DNA of 64,000 bases from Aliikangiella coralliicola (GTDB lineage Bacteria; Pseudomonadota; Gammaproteobacteria; Enterobacterales; Kangiellaceae). The position numbers and the translations under genes are program-made. The notes beneath the pieces are model-generated. The model was not told the DNA's origin and ran no database searches. It saw only the letters and a program-made list of their open reading frames with translations. This document shows positions 1-8,501 of this stretch, one piece after another; positions within the stretch are counted from its first letter, which is position 1, and the number at the start of each line of letters is the position of its first letter. Where the stretch lies: NCBI RefSeq assembly GCF_007004725.1, contig NZ_ML660171.1:186001-250000 (forward strand), given 5' to 3'.

Positions 1-268
1 GAATGCCAGCGTCAAGTACCGCTTCTTGAGTTGCAATTAAGGCGTACTGGATGAATGGATCAAAGTGTTTTATTTCCTTGCCTTCAATAAAATCTTGTAC
101 GTTAGCTTTAACTTCTCCTGCGATTTTTATCGGGAAGTTTTCTGTGTCAAATTTCTGGATAAAATCGATACCTGATTTACCGGCCACGACACTCTGCCAA
201 TTTTCTTCAACGGTATTACCGGCGGGCGTGATAGCGCCTAAACCTGTGATTGCAACTCGATTTAACAT
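1..268 (-). CDS. fabF: 3-oxoacyl-ACP synthase II (FabF), N-terminal part
   Basis: The first 89 codons of a beta-ketoacyl-ACP synthase run off the left edge of the window on the minus strand. The start ATG lies at 266-268. The translation opens MLNRVAITGLGAITPAGNTV, the typical N-terminal strand and glycine-rich turn of FabF thiolase-fold enzymes, which extend acyl-ACP with malonyl-ACP in fatty acid synthesis. The catalytic Cys-His-His residues would lie beyond the window and cannot be checked. It is divergent from the MBOAT gene at 597. FabF is favoured over FabB by the start of the protein; identity as a KAS enzyme is secure, the subclass slightly less so. Confidence 0.88.
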   Translation of the reverse strand, partial: MLNRVAITGLGAITPAGNTVEENWQSVVAGKSGIDFIQKFDTENFPIKIAGEVKANVQDFIEGKEIKHFDPFIQYALIATQEAVLDAGI

Positions 269-596
269 AAGTATTTCTCATACTGCTAACATATTACATA
301 AATTATCAGCTTGTAATGTTTCAGCAATGTGGCTAAATTATGTACGTTTGGTGACAACGAAAAACGATTTTAATACGTCTAAGTTGCTGACGGTTTATTA
401 AATGATACTTGGCAGGTGAGTGTTTGGTAGATGATTGCTTGGCAGGTGGTTAGACTGTCACTTTCAGATATCGATTGAGGAAATTAATCGATTATAAAGT
501 CGGTGGCTATCCTGAGCTTGCTGAATAAGTGGCTGTGAGAAACTGATTCAAAGAATAAAAATTTTATTTCAAACATTTTCTGGGGAATAACCAACG
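269..596. other. Divergent intergenic region, fabF / MBOAT
   Basis: This 328-base divergent spacer must hold the promoters of fabF and the acyltransferase gene. The only structure I see is an 11-base direct repeat, CTTGGCAGGTG, at 408-418 and 438-448, exactly 30 bases apart and with ATGAT just before each copy. No RNA gene or convincing small gene was found. Confidence 0.4.
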
Positions 597-2009
597 ATGA
601 TATTTAACACCCCGATATTTTTTGCTTTCTTTATTATTTTTCTATTTTTTTATGGTTTTGTCTTTCTCAGACAGACACCAAAAGTTTACTTTACTCTGGT
701 GGCAAGCCTCGTTTTCTACGGTGCGTGGAATTATAATTTTATTCCGCTATTGGTCGGCAGTGCCATCGCTGATTATTTCATCGCTCAAGCGATTGGTGCG
801 TCGTCGGATAAGCGGGCTCGAAAAGGATTGGTGACGCTTTCAATTGCAATCAATCTCGGTATTTTAGGCTTATTTAAGTACGCTGACTTTGTATTAGTTT
901 CGGTTGCAGATTTTTTAACACTGTTTAATTATCAGGCTTCCTTACCGGCGCTTGAATGGATATTACCTGTCGGTATTTCTTTTTACACTTTTCAAAGTTT
1001 GAGTTACACCATTGATGTCTATCGTGGTGATATGAAGCCGCGTAAAGGACTCGTTGAATTTACCGCAGCATTATCTTTTTTTCCGCAGCTGGTGGCGGGG
1101 CCAATTTTAAGGGCGCGACAAATATTGCCACAAATGCATGCCATAAAGGTTCCTCAATGGGAGCAGGTAAAGCATGGCTTTTTATTAATAACTGTTGGGC
1201 TGATGAAGAAGACGACTGCCGACTTGTTAGCGGGGCCGGCGCAACTTGCATTTGATGCTGAACAATCGGTTAGTCTTATCGAAACATGGACTGGTGTGCT
1301 GGCATTTGCCGGTCAGATTTATGGGGATTTTTCTGGCTACAGCGATATGGCTATTGGGCTCGCCTTGCTACTAGGATTTCAAATTCCTTTAAACTTTCGT
1401 GTTCCTTATTTTGCATTGTCCCCAGTTGATTTTTGGCGTCGTTGGCATATCTCGCTGTCTACCTGGCTGCGTGATTATCTGTATATTTCATTAGGTGGAA
1501 ATCGAAATAACCGATATCGCAATGTGATGCTCACCATGTTATTGGGTGGATTATGGCACGGAGCTGCGTGGACTTTTCTCGCTTGGGGAGTATTTCATGG
1601 CATTATTATTAGCGTCACTCATTATTTAGCGGGATTACCGAAATTCGCTAGCTTTGTCGAAAATAAATCCAAAGGAATTGTAATCATAAAGTGGGCGATG
1701 ACCTTTTACTTGGTATTGCTCGGATGGGTATTGTTCCGTGCGCCAGATTTATCAAGTGCCTGGTTAATGCTTATCGAAATGCATGGATTGAGCGCGCCGC
1801 TACCTGAATCTGGAAATGTTGCTTTGTTAATTTTTGGATTGGCGATACTCGCTTTGTTGTTAATGCATTTGTTAGATTATTTTGTATTGAATCACTCGGA
1901 AAAATTGAAGAAAAAAGCTTGGCTATTCTGGTCTTTATTGGTGATTGGTCAAGGCTTATGTTTACTCGTTGGAGAACCCAGTAATGAATTCATCTATTTC
2001 CAATTCTAA
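597..2009 (+). CDS. MBOAT family O-acyltransferase (AlgI/DltB-like)
   Basis: A 470-residue polytopic membrane protein of the MBOAT family, which moves an acyl (often acetyl) group across the inner membrane for O-acylation of an exported polymer. Visible hallmarks are the FWRRWHISLSTWLRDY block with YISLGGNR following, and the invariant MBOAT histidine in LGGLWHGAAW (His321). About ten hydrophobic segments are apparent and length matches AlgI (about 470-520). The stop overlaps the downstream SGNH-like gene by 26 bases, so the two are probably translationally coupled. No alginate, cellulose or teichoic acid synthesis genes adjoin, so the substrate is unknown. Family assignment is firm; AlgI itself is not implied. 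Confidence 0.93.
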   Translation: MIFNTPIFFAFFIIFLFFYGFVFLRQTPKVYFTLVASLVFYGAWNYNFIPLLVGSAIADYFIAQAIGASSDKRARKGLVTLSIAINLGILGLFKYADFVLVSVADFLTLFNYQASLPALEWILPVGISFYTFQSLSYTIDVYRGDMKPRKGLVEFTAALSFFPQLVAGPILRARQILPQMHAIKVPQWEQVKHGFLLITVGLMKKTTADLLAGPAQLAFDAEQSVSLIETWTGVLAFAGQIYGDFSGYSDMAIGLALLLGFQIPLNFRVPYFALSPVDFWRRWHISLSTWLRDYLYISLGGNRNNRYRNVMLTMLLGGLWHGAAWTFLAWGVFHGIIISVTHYLAGLPKFASFVENKSKGIVIIKWAMTFYLVLLGWVLFRAPDLSSAWLMLIEMHGLSAPLPESGNVALLIFGLAILALLLMHLLDYFVLNHSEKLKKKAWLFWSLLVIGQGLCLLVGEPSNEFIYFQF

Positions 2010-3258
2010 TTCAAACCCTGATTCAGGTTCTGATTCAAATTCCGGTTCAGAACAAGATGGAAGTGTGGCTCTCAATCCCAGAAAAGCCTATTTGAAAATC
2101 TGGCTAGTCGCTTTGCTGGGCATGGCGGCAGCCATGCTACTCGTTAGACTGTTTACCTTTGCCATGGGAGTTAAAGGAGAGAACTTTCTGTCACGGGTTT
2201 TTGAAGCTGTTCATGCATTGCCGGTTATGACCGAAGAAAAAGTAGACCATGTGATGGTGTTTGGTTCATCAATGGTACATGCTGGATTTTCACCGCGTCA
2301 GTTTGACCGTGAAATGAAAGAGAAGGGGATCGATATTAAATCTTATAACTTTGGATTCGGTGGACTCAACCCTTATTTTCAGGATTATTTGTCGCGGAGG
2401 ATTAAGGAAAATTATCAAAAAAATAATAAACGAGTTAAGTTGGCAATTTTAGAATTTAATCCATTTCAAACAACTAAAAATCGATTTAACGGCGCAAAGG
2501 CAATTATGGACGCTTATGTTGGAATGCTGGCAAGTGAAGAAGAGCTTAAAGAAGTTGCTTTGTCTGATCCGACGAGAGGTGCGTTAATCTACAATATTCA
2601 TTATATTCGTGACAATATTTCTGCAGAAATGATTACCTTTTATTTTGGCAGAGGTTTGTTCAGCCAGGAACGCCCGAAACCTGAGGCGGAAAAAGACTCT
2701 CAGGAGATCATTGACCGGCGTCGAGAGTTAGGCGATGAGCTATCAACCAGGTTTAAGCAAGATTACCCAGATTATAAAGATGAGGATTGGTCGTTATCGT
2801 GGCAGGGAGGGGGAACTATTCCAGAAGAAAGATCGGCGGAAACAATCGCGGTATTCAAAGAGTATTATGAAACCTTGCGTACGCCTTATCGAATGGAGAG
2901 TGATAAACTCTGGCGTGAACGCTCGGCGGACATTACTCATCTTCACTTTGAGGAAGAATTAGTTAAAGCTTTTATTCGTATTGTTAAAAACTTTCAACAG
3001 TTTTCCGATCAGGTCGAAGTTATTTTATTGCCAAAAAATTCTAAATGGATAGTCAATACGCCAGAAGCGCTTGAAAGGCAAAATAGGGTTTTACGACGGA
3101 TTGAAATGGAAACAGGTATTAAGATTAAGGATTTTCAAAACATACCATCGATAACGCCTGAAATGTTCAGCGATACGACTCATCTGGCGCGTTACTCTGG
3201 AGATATTGCCTTTACTCACGCTTTGGTTGAAAACTACGCGAATGATTTAAAAGAGTAA
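1984..3258 (+). CDS. Membrane-anchored SGNH-hydrolase-like protein, MBOAT partner
   Basis: A 424-residue protein with a Ser/Asn-rich N-terminus, one signal-anchor segment (around residues 35-60) and a large periplasmic part. I see a GSS motif at Gly94-Ser96 (VMVFGSSMVHAGFSP) and a C-terminal DTTH at Asp397-His400, the arrangement of the SGNH catalytic Ser and Asp-x-x-His. Paired with an MBOAT protein this resembles AlgI/AlgJ-AlgX and PatA/PatB systems, where the SGNH protein finishes the transfer of the acyl group to the polymer. ATG 1984 is chosen over the upstream GTG at 1945, which would overlap the MBOAT gene more deeply. Substrate unknown; the SGNH assignment rests on motifs only. Confidence 0.72.
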   Translation: MNSSISNSNSNPDSGSDSNSGSEQDGSVALNPRKAYLKIWLVALLGMAAAMLLVRLFTFAMGVKGENFLSRVFEAVHALPVMTEEKVDHVMVFGSSMVHAGFSPRQFDREMKEKGIDIKSYNFGFGGLNPYFQDYLSRRIKENYQKNNKRVKLAILEFNPFQTTKNRFNGAKAIMDAYVGMLASEEELKEVALSDPTRGALIYNIHYIRDNISAEMITFYFGRGLFSQERPKPEAEKDSQEIIDRRRELGDELSTRFKQDYPDYKDEDWSLSWQGGGTIPEERSAETIAVFKEYYETLRTPYRMESDKLWRERSADITHLHFEEELVKAFIRIVKNFQQFSDQVEVILLPKNSKWIVNTPEALERQNRVLRRIEMETGIKIKDFQNIPSITPEMFSDTTHLARYSGDIAFTHALVENYANDLKE

Positions 3259-3284
3259 AGGAGTAAAAGAGTAATAGAGTAAAA
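3253..3284 (+). repeat. 8-bp tandem repeat across a stop codon (4 units)
   Basis: Four successive octamers, GAGTAAAG, GAGTAAAA, GAGTAATA, GAGTAAAA, begin at the last codon (GAG TAA) of the SGNH-like gene. Every unit reproduces the Glu-stop hexamer. It looks like a small slippage-type array in the convergent spacer. Confidence 0.8.
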
Positions 3285-3332
3285 GATGAACAGTTCTATT
3301 TAACCGAATACAGTCTATTTTTTACAGAGCGA

Positions 3333-5315
3333 TTAACTTCGCTCAGATTTTAAATTTCGGACATTAGATATGACCGAAGCCAGCGCCTGATCGAAAAGGT
3401 CGTTTTTCTGCTTGAGTTGAAGTCTATCTGCTCGATACATAATTGCTAGTTCTTCGAGAGAGCATTCCTTTACTTTAACCCCGGTTCGGTCAGCAAAAAT
3501 CATTTTCCCGGATGACGCTATTTTAGCCGCCAGCCGACATTTTTTCATCACGTTATCAACTTGAATTTCAACCCAGCTGCCAACAGTTAGATGAGATAGA
3601 CTTTCCATCACTTGTAGCACTTGTTTTTGTTCTTCTTCTTGTGCTTTTTGTTCAGCAATTAACCTCGCTTTTTCGGCAGCTAATCTCGCTTCTTCCTGTT
3701 GTTTTTTGAGTTTCTCAAGTTCGGCTTCTTCTTCCGCTCGCTTGAGCGCTTGCTGTTTTAGGTGCGTGGCAACTACCTGATCAATAACTGAGCCGTATGC
3801 GCGCTCAAACAGGGGAGTATTATCAAGAATAATGACGTGCTTATTTTGGTAATAGTCAATCAGTGTTTCACTGTCTAGCTCTGCTATTTTGGCGCCGCTG
3901 CCACTGACAAAAATATACTGGTCAGTTTGGTCCAGGTAAGTCGCTAGCTTGCACCGTGTAAAATCGCCATTCATTTCAATATCAAACCACCGCCCCGGTT
4001 TTAACAGCTTAATTAATTTCTTGCTAGCCGCAGCATCTTTTTCTTGTCTGAATGGAATATTTTCAATAATGATTTCATTGTCAGTCGAATTTTCCGGCAA
4101 TCGATTAAACATATATTCGGTCCAGGTTTCGAGTGACATTTTTTCTACATCGACATTTTCTATTGGCTCAATTTGTTGTTGTGTTTCGGATGAATGATCT
4201 TCCTGGTTCATATCAAAGGGATCGGCAGGTTTTAACCTGAGGATTTCTTCTTCCGGTTCTTTTTCAATAAAAGTTTGTACTTGCATCACCAGGTTGGTGT
4301 GAAAGGAGTCTAGCTCTTCCATGAAAGCATCGGTTTCTGCAAATGAATAGGAAGTTTTTTCTAAGCCATTTTTTAACGCGTCGAGTAAAATGGGTTGGAG
4401 TTCGAGAAACTTATCCAGTTCATCAACTGAGTTTAAAGGTTGTAAGCTGACGAGTAGTTGTTTTGCAGTATTAATTGAAACAATTGGCTTAGATTGATCG
4501 TTGTCACCAGATTTTAATAATTCCAAATAAACCACGTGTTTCCAAGCGTCGTGAATTAGCTTTTGAACAAATTCCGGCGTATTTTGTTTGTTGATTATTT
4601 GGTTAAGCGCTTGGTCCGCTCTTGATTGTGCCAACTTGGCCTTGGCTCTACCATGTTCGGCTTCGCGTATGCGTTTTTCGAAGATCTCAGTTCGTTTTAT
4701 CAAACTACTTGAAAACTGTGTAAATTGCTCGCAAGCCGTTTCGAACAGGCTGGCTAAATCTTGTTCGATACTTGCCTTAAGAATTTGAGCTGTAACCTTA
4801 TTGATTTGTTCTTTAATTAAATTTGTCTTCGAATCTTTCACTTCCCAGAGTAAGCCGACTTTACTCATTTCATTAAGTAATATTCGAGCTGGGTGACTTT
4901 GATCCAGAAATACACTGTTGTCGATGAGTGATAGCTTTAAAAATGGGACACGTAAACGAGCGATTAAATCAATGATTTCTAATCTCAGGTTTTTGTCGTT
5001 CAAGATAAAGTCGAATAGATTATCGAGCAAAGAAATTACGTTTTTAAATGGTGCAGATAATTGAATATCCTGTTTTGACTCCAGCGACTCTAGTAAGCTT
5101 ATTGAAGAATAATCTTCTAATAGTGTTTGCGATTGCTTGACTTGTTTGTGCAATAAATCGTCAATTTCAGCAATTATCGCTGTTTGACTGGCCGATGAAT
5201 TATCATTTTCTGAAATCGCATCAAATAACTGTTGAATAAACACATATTTGTCGACTTTTTGATTATCATTGTTCGGTAAGTTGACGTCTTGTTGACCGAA
5301 TGAGTTGTTTGACAT
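3333..5315 (-). CDS. DUF1631 family protein
   Basis: A 660-residue cytosolic protein of the DUF1631 family, sometimes mislabelled thymidine phosphorylase. The diagnostic segment is around residues 110-155: LRVPFLKLSLIDNSVFLD followed by SHPARILLNEMSKVGL. A second half has two similar blocks, GRWFDIEMNGDFTRCKLA and GSWVEIQVDNVMKKCRLA, each followed by an aromatic strand and an SxxELAxxYR-like end; this internal duplication resembles a PilZ-like beta fold but that is my inference. A Glu/Lys/Ala-rich coiled coil of about 45 residues sits between the two copies. Function is unknown in the family; no enzymatic motif is seen. Convergent to the SGNH-like gene, alone in its transcript. Confidence 0.85.
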   Translation of the reverse strand: MSNNSFGQQDVNLPNNDNQKVDKYVFIQQLFDAISENDNSSASQTAIIAEIDDLLHKQVKQSQTLLEDYSSISLLESLESKQDIQLSAPFKNVISLLDNLFDFILNDKNLRLEIIDLIARLRVPFLKLSLIDNSVFLDQSHPARILLNEMSKVGLLWEVKDSKTNLIKEQINKVTAQILKASIEQDLASLFETACEQFTQFSSSLIKRTEIFEKRIREAEHGRAKAKLAQSRADQALNQIINKQNTPEFVQKLIHDAWKHVVYLELLKSGDNDQSKPIVSINTAKQLLVSLQPLNSVDELDKFLELQPILLDALKNGLEKTSYSFAETDAFMEELDSFHTNLVMQVQTFIEKEPEEEILRLKPADPFDMNQEDHSSETQQQIEPIENVDVEKMSLETWTEYMFNRLPENSTDNEIIIENIPFRQEKDAAASKKLIKLLKPGRWFDIEMNGDFTRCKLATYLDQTDQYIFVSGSGAKIAELDSETLIDYYQNKHVIILDNTPLFERAYGSVIDQVVATHLKQQALKRAEEEAELEKLKKQQEEARLAAEKARLIAEQKAQEEEQKQVLQVMESLSHLTVGSWVEIQVDNVMKKCRLAAKIASSGKMIFADRTGVKVKECSLEELAIMYRADRLQLKQKNDLFDQALASVISNVRNLKSERS

Positions 5316-5468
5316 TTTTTGATTTAAAATCGTGTTAAAAGTACCGAGTGTTTAGAGTGAATCAGGAATCTGACCTATTTTATCAATTATTCCTTCCGTG
5401 ACAATAGTTACAAGTATAGTCACAAAATAACTGGGTGACATTGAAAATGAACGAATCAAATAAGTTAT

Positions 5469-5999
5469 TTAGTCGTCCAGTCGGCGCTCCATTCGGGCGG
5501 GGTTACCTAAGTACAAACAATTGCTGTCGAGGTCACGAGTGACAACGCTGGCAGCGCCAATAACAGCGCCATCGCCAATAGTGACGCCTGGTAGAATAAT
5601 TGCACTAGCACCAATCCAGACATTTTTACCGATAATGACGTCTTGACAAAAATTCTCTTTTTTCAACCTTTCTTTGGGAGAAAGTGCATGGTTGATGGTT
5701 AATATTTGGACTTTGGGGCCGATTAAACAATCATCGCCAATGGCGATTTTTCCACCATCTAACAAGGTACAATCAACATTTATGTAGACACGATCACCCA
5801 GCCTGATTCGGTCACCATAATCACAATAAAAACCTTGTTCAATAAAAACTTCATCGCCACAGCGAGAGAAGATCGTTTTTAATTTCTTGAGGTTGCCCTT
5901 GCTGGGGCTTCGATTAAATTGTCTACATATGTCGTGGACCCGGTTTCGCTGCTCTCTCAATTCAGGAAGGCGACTGTCAAATTGTTCCATTTTAGGCAT
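5469..5999 (-). CDS. Maltose-acetyltransferase-type hexapeptide acetyltransferase
   Basis: A left-handed beta-helix acetyltransferase using acetyl-CoA to acetylate a sugar or similar hydroxyl compound. Hexapeptide repeats run through the C-terminal two thirds (GDRVYINVDC, IAIGDDCLIGPKV, VIIGKNVWIGASAIILPGVT), with the active-site His in LTINHALSP and the terminal GNPARMERRL typical of maltose/nodulation (Maa/NodL) transferases. An N-terminal alpha segment of about 60 residues fits the Maa fold. I prefer ATG at 5999 (MPKMEQFDSR); an in-frame TTG at 6041 would add 14 residues. The length (176 aa) is normal. Single gene; substrate not predictable. Confidence 0.82.
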   Translation of the reverse strand: MPKMEQFDSRLPELREQRNRVHDICRQFNRSPSKGNLKKLKTIFSRCGDEVFIEQGFYCDYGDRIRLGDRVYINVDCTLLDGGKIAIGDDCLIGPKVQILTINHALSPKERLKKENFCQDVIIGKNVWIGASAIILPGVTIGDGAVIGAASVVTRDLDSNCLYLGNPARMERRLDD

Positions 6000-6253
6000 A
6001 TTGTTGATCACCGATAACGGTAAGTAACTGATTGTGGTCAATATGAGTAGTTTACTTTGTTTTTTTAATATTGATAGAGACTACAGCTATCTTTCATGAT
6101 GATTTGGCATGCAACTAAACGGTTAGCACAAAGAGAATTATTATTGAGACTAAAATATGGAACGACGAAGCGGTTTTATGTGAGATCTTGTTGAGTTTAA
6201 TTACAAGGCGTATTAAGGTGCGTCAATCGACGACCAATATCAATTAATTTCCT

Positions 6254-6829
6254 ATGAACTTTGATGCTAATACGCTTAACTTCTGGCAACAGCAAGTATT
6301 CGCGGCTGCGCTGATGCAAAGAATGTTGCCGAATTATGCGTATTTTTCTCAAACTGCTGAGTTTGGCGATTATTCGATTCTGACTAATCAACTCGACCTG
6401 GTTTGGCAAAAATTAGCCGGGTTATCTATCAAGTTTAATGTCGACGCTCAACTGGATAAACTCCAACAAGAAACACCCAACGATTCCAGCTTTGAAATCT
6501 ACGCTGTTTACCCTGCTATTGATGTTTGTACTGGCATGGAGTGTTTATTTCTGTCATTTCAGGATAAAGAAATAAATTGCGCTCGGGAAATCAGTCAACT
6601 GTCGCAAAGTTCTGTCTTGGCCTACCTGGAATTTATCACAATGCAACAATCGCAGCGGCAGGCTGACGAGGCCACTTTGAAAGAAGACAACTTGTTTTTA
6701 TGGGAAATGGAAACACAAAGAGAAGTTTTTGATTTAGTCACTTTGATTAAACCCAACAAACAAGGTTGCCAAAAAATAAAGTCATTAGTCATGAATGAGC
6801 GATTATCTAGCCTGGCCATTGAGTATTAA
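6254..6829 (+). CDS. yjaG: DUF416 family protein YjaG
   Basis: 191 residues, clearly homologous to E. coli YjaG (DUF416). Recognisable blocks are QRMLPNYAYFSQTAEFGD near the N-terminus, ILTNQLDLVWQKL, KFNVDAQLDKLQQETP, and the highly conserved YAVYPAIDVC, all in the expected order and spacing. A small cytosolic helical protein, function undetermined. Neighbours do not suggest a role: it is monocistronic, with a hairpin at 6854-6881 just after the stop. Confidence 0.9.
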   Translation: MNFDANTLNFWQQQVFAAALMQRMLPNYAYFSQTAEFGDYSILTNQLDLVWQKLAGLSIKFNVDAQLDKLQQETPNDSSFEIYAVYPAIDVCTGMECLFLSFQDKEINCAREISQLSQSSVLAYLEFITMQQSQRQADEATLKEDNLFLWEMETQREVFDLVTLIKPNKQGCQKIKSLVMNERLSSLAIEY

Positions 6830-6853
6830 CGACCAAATTCTAGCCGCTAATCG

Positions 6854-6881
6854 CTACCAATAACATGGATTACGTTGGTAG
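6854..6881 (+). terminator. Hairpin after yjaG
   Basis: Perfect 7-bp arms CTACCAA (6854-6860) and TTGGTAG (6875-6881) enclose 14 bases. It lies 25 bases after the yjaG stop, but no T run follows, so it is at best a weak or Rho-assisted terminator. Confidence 0.3.
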
Positions 6882-7224
6882 TAACATTAGTACTTTGAGT
6901 CACTCGAATTTGCCTGTTTTGGACGCGAGTAACACTTTGAATGTTAAGAAAATATCTGCCTCGAATTCAGGCTATCTAAAGTATTGGTATAGTGAAAAAG
7001 CCTCTTTTCCTATTTTTGTTTAATTGTTAAAACAATTGATTGACTCCTGGTTGAGGCAAGACTTTTCATCGAAATTGCGCTTAAGGCATTGAAACATGGG
7101 CCTTTTAACTGAAATTTGAGGCTATGAATCACTTAAAAGCTGTTAGGCGTAAATCATTGAATTAGCCATTGTGCAAACCATTCGGAAATTATTACGTCTT
7201 AATAGTCGTCCTCGGCGGCTATTT

Positions 7225-7242
7225 TTATCCCGAATTCAGGTT
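7225..7242 (+). repeat. Dispersed 18-bp repeat, copy 1
   Basis: TTATCCCGAATTCAGGTT. The copy at 41249-41266 differs at one base (A for G after CCC). Both lie in intergenic DNA. Confidence 0.5.
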
Positions 7243-7361
7243 ACATAGTATACTTAAGGACTGTTATTGATCCGAAAATGTAAATATTCGTAAATAACTA
7301 AGAAACTCTTTTTTACTTTTAAGATAATAGATTTCAATTCATTATAAGGCCTGTTTACCGT

Positions 7362-8501
7362 ATGAGTATTTTGTTTAAACGACCTCACTCCTTTGTTTAC
7401 CTGCTTATTCTTTCGATCTTTTGTTTGGCTGCCTGTTCAGATAACAGTGCTAATTCTAAAAGCAACGCTAAGGCAAAAGGGAAAGGCCGAGGGGCCGCCA
7501 AATCTGTTCCTGTCGAAGTTGGCCATGCAGAAATTGGTACTGCGGCTTCTTATTACCTGACCACTGCAACGATTGAACCCAGCAGCGATGCACAGATTTA
7601 CGCGAGGGGAGCGGGTGTTGTCAGGCAGATATTTCGAGAAGAGGGAGATGATGTTAAAGCGGGCGAAATTCTTCTGCAATTAGAAGATGATGACCAGAAG
7701 TTAAGATTAAAACAAGCCAAACAAAAATTGGCGAGTGCTGAGCGAGAGTTTAATCGTCTCAATAAAATGCGCAATGCAGGGGCGGTTTCTCCGAACGAGT
7801 GGGAAGTTGCGAATACCAACTACCTGACAGCACAAACCGATCTGGAACTCGCTGAACTCGCGCTATCTTACACCAAGGTTGCCGCGCCATTTGATGGTCG
7901 CCTGGTATGGAGAGATGTTGACCTGGGTGCACATGTGCTAAACGGTAATTTATTGTTCAGAGTGATGGCGATTGATCCACTGCTGGTAAGAGTTCATGTG
8001 CCGGCTAATCGAATAGGAAAGGTCGCGAAAGGACAGTTGGTTGATTTAAAAGTAGATAGTACACCAGACACTCTACAGGGCGTGATTGATCTGGTTAGTC
8101 CCATCGTTGACCCGACGACAGGTACGGTAAAGGTAACAGTGCGTTTAGATCAATATCCCGCAAGTGTACGACCTGGGGATTTCACTGAAGTAAAAATGAT
8201 CACCGATCAACGTGAGAATGCGTTGCTCTTACCTAGTGTTGCTTTAATTGAAGAGCGTGGTCAGTACTATTTATTTGTGGAGGAAAACAATAAGGCCGTA
8301 CGAAAAAATATTGTTGCCGGTTACATTATTGATGATAAGACTGAAGTGGTTAGCGGCATTAGTCAGAGTGACAAGATTGTTGTCAAAGGACAGAGAAATC
8401 TGAACGAGGGTAATGATATTCGTGTTTTAGATCCTGAAGCTAAGTCACCACAACAAGCAGAAAAAGACAAACCAAAGAAAAAGCAGGGACGTGATTCATG
8501 A
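7362..8501 (+). CDS. RND efflux periplasmic adaptor (membrane fusion lipoprotein)
   Basis: 379-residue HlyD/AcrA-type adaptor that would join an inner-membrane RND pump to an outer-membrane channel. An N-terminal lipoprotein signal ends in the lipobox FCLAAC with Cys25 as lipidation site. Then follow a barrel-sandwich half-motif (GVVRQIFREEGDDVKAGEIL), a helical hairpin of about 70 residues rich in Lys/Glu/Leu, the second lipoyl half (KVAAPFDGRLVWRDVDLGA), and a beta-barrel domain. The end is a charged Lys-rich tail. It overlaps the downstream RND gene by 4 bases (ATGA), implying coupling. No outer-membrane TolC homologue lies in the operon. Confidence 0.92.
   Translation: MSILFKRPHSFVYLLILSIFCLAACSDNSANSKSNAKAKGKGRGAAKSVPVEVGHAEIGTAASYYLTTATIEPSSDAQIYARGAGVVRQIFREEGDDVKAGEILLQLEDDDQKLRLKQAKQKLASAEREFNRLNKMRNAGAVSPNEWEVANTNYLTAQTDLELAELALSYTKVAAPFDGRLVWRDVDLGAHVLNGNLLFRVMAIDPLLVRVHVPANRIGKVAKGQLVDLKVDSTPDTLQGVIDLVSPIVDPTTGTVKVTVRLDQYPASVRPGDFTEVKMITDQRENALLLPSVALIEERGQYYLFVEENNKAVRKNIVAGYIIDDKTEVVSGISQSDKIVVKGQRNLNEGNDIRVLDPEAKSPQQAEKDKPKKKQGRDS

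Larger units (their letters stand above)
6830..7361. other. Intergenic region before RND operon 1
   Basis: 532 bases without a convincing gene. It contains a 7-bp inverted repeat at 6854-6881 (CTACCAA / TTGGTAG, no T tract), and one copy of an 18-base sequence, TTATCCCGAATTCAGGTT, at 7225-7242 that recurs with one change at 41249-41266. The promoter of the adaptor gene at 7362 should lie in the AT-rich 7240-7350 stretch; I could not fix -10/-35 boxes with confidence. Confidence 0.4.

Noticed and set aside
51-401. 116-codon plus-strand frame at the left edge
   Set aside because: It is antisense to fabF, whose minus-strand translation is clearly conserved; the remainder lies in the divergent promoter region.
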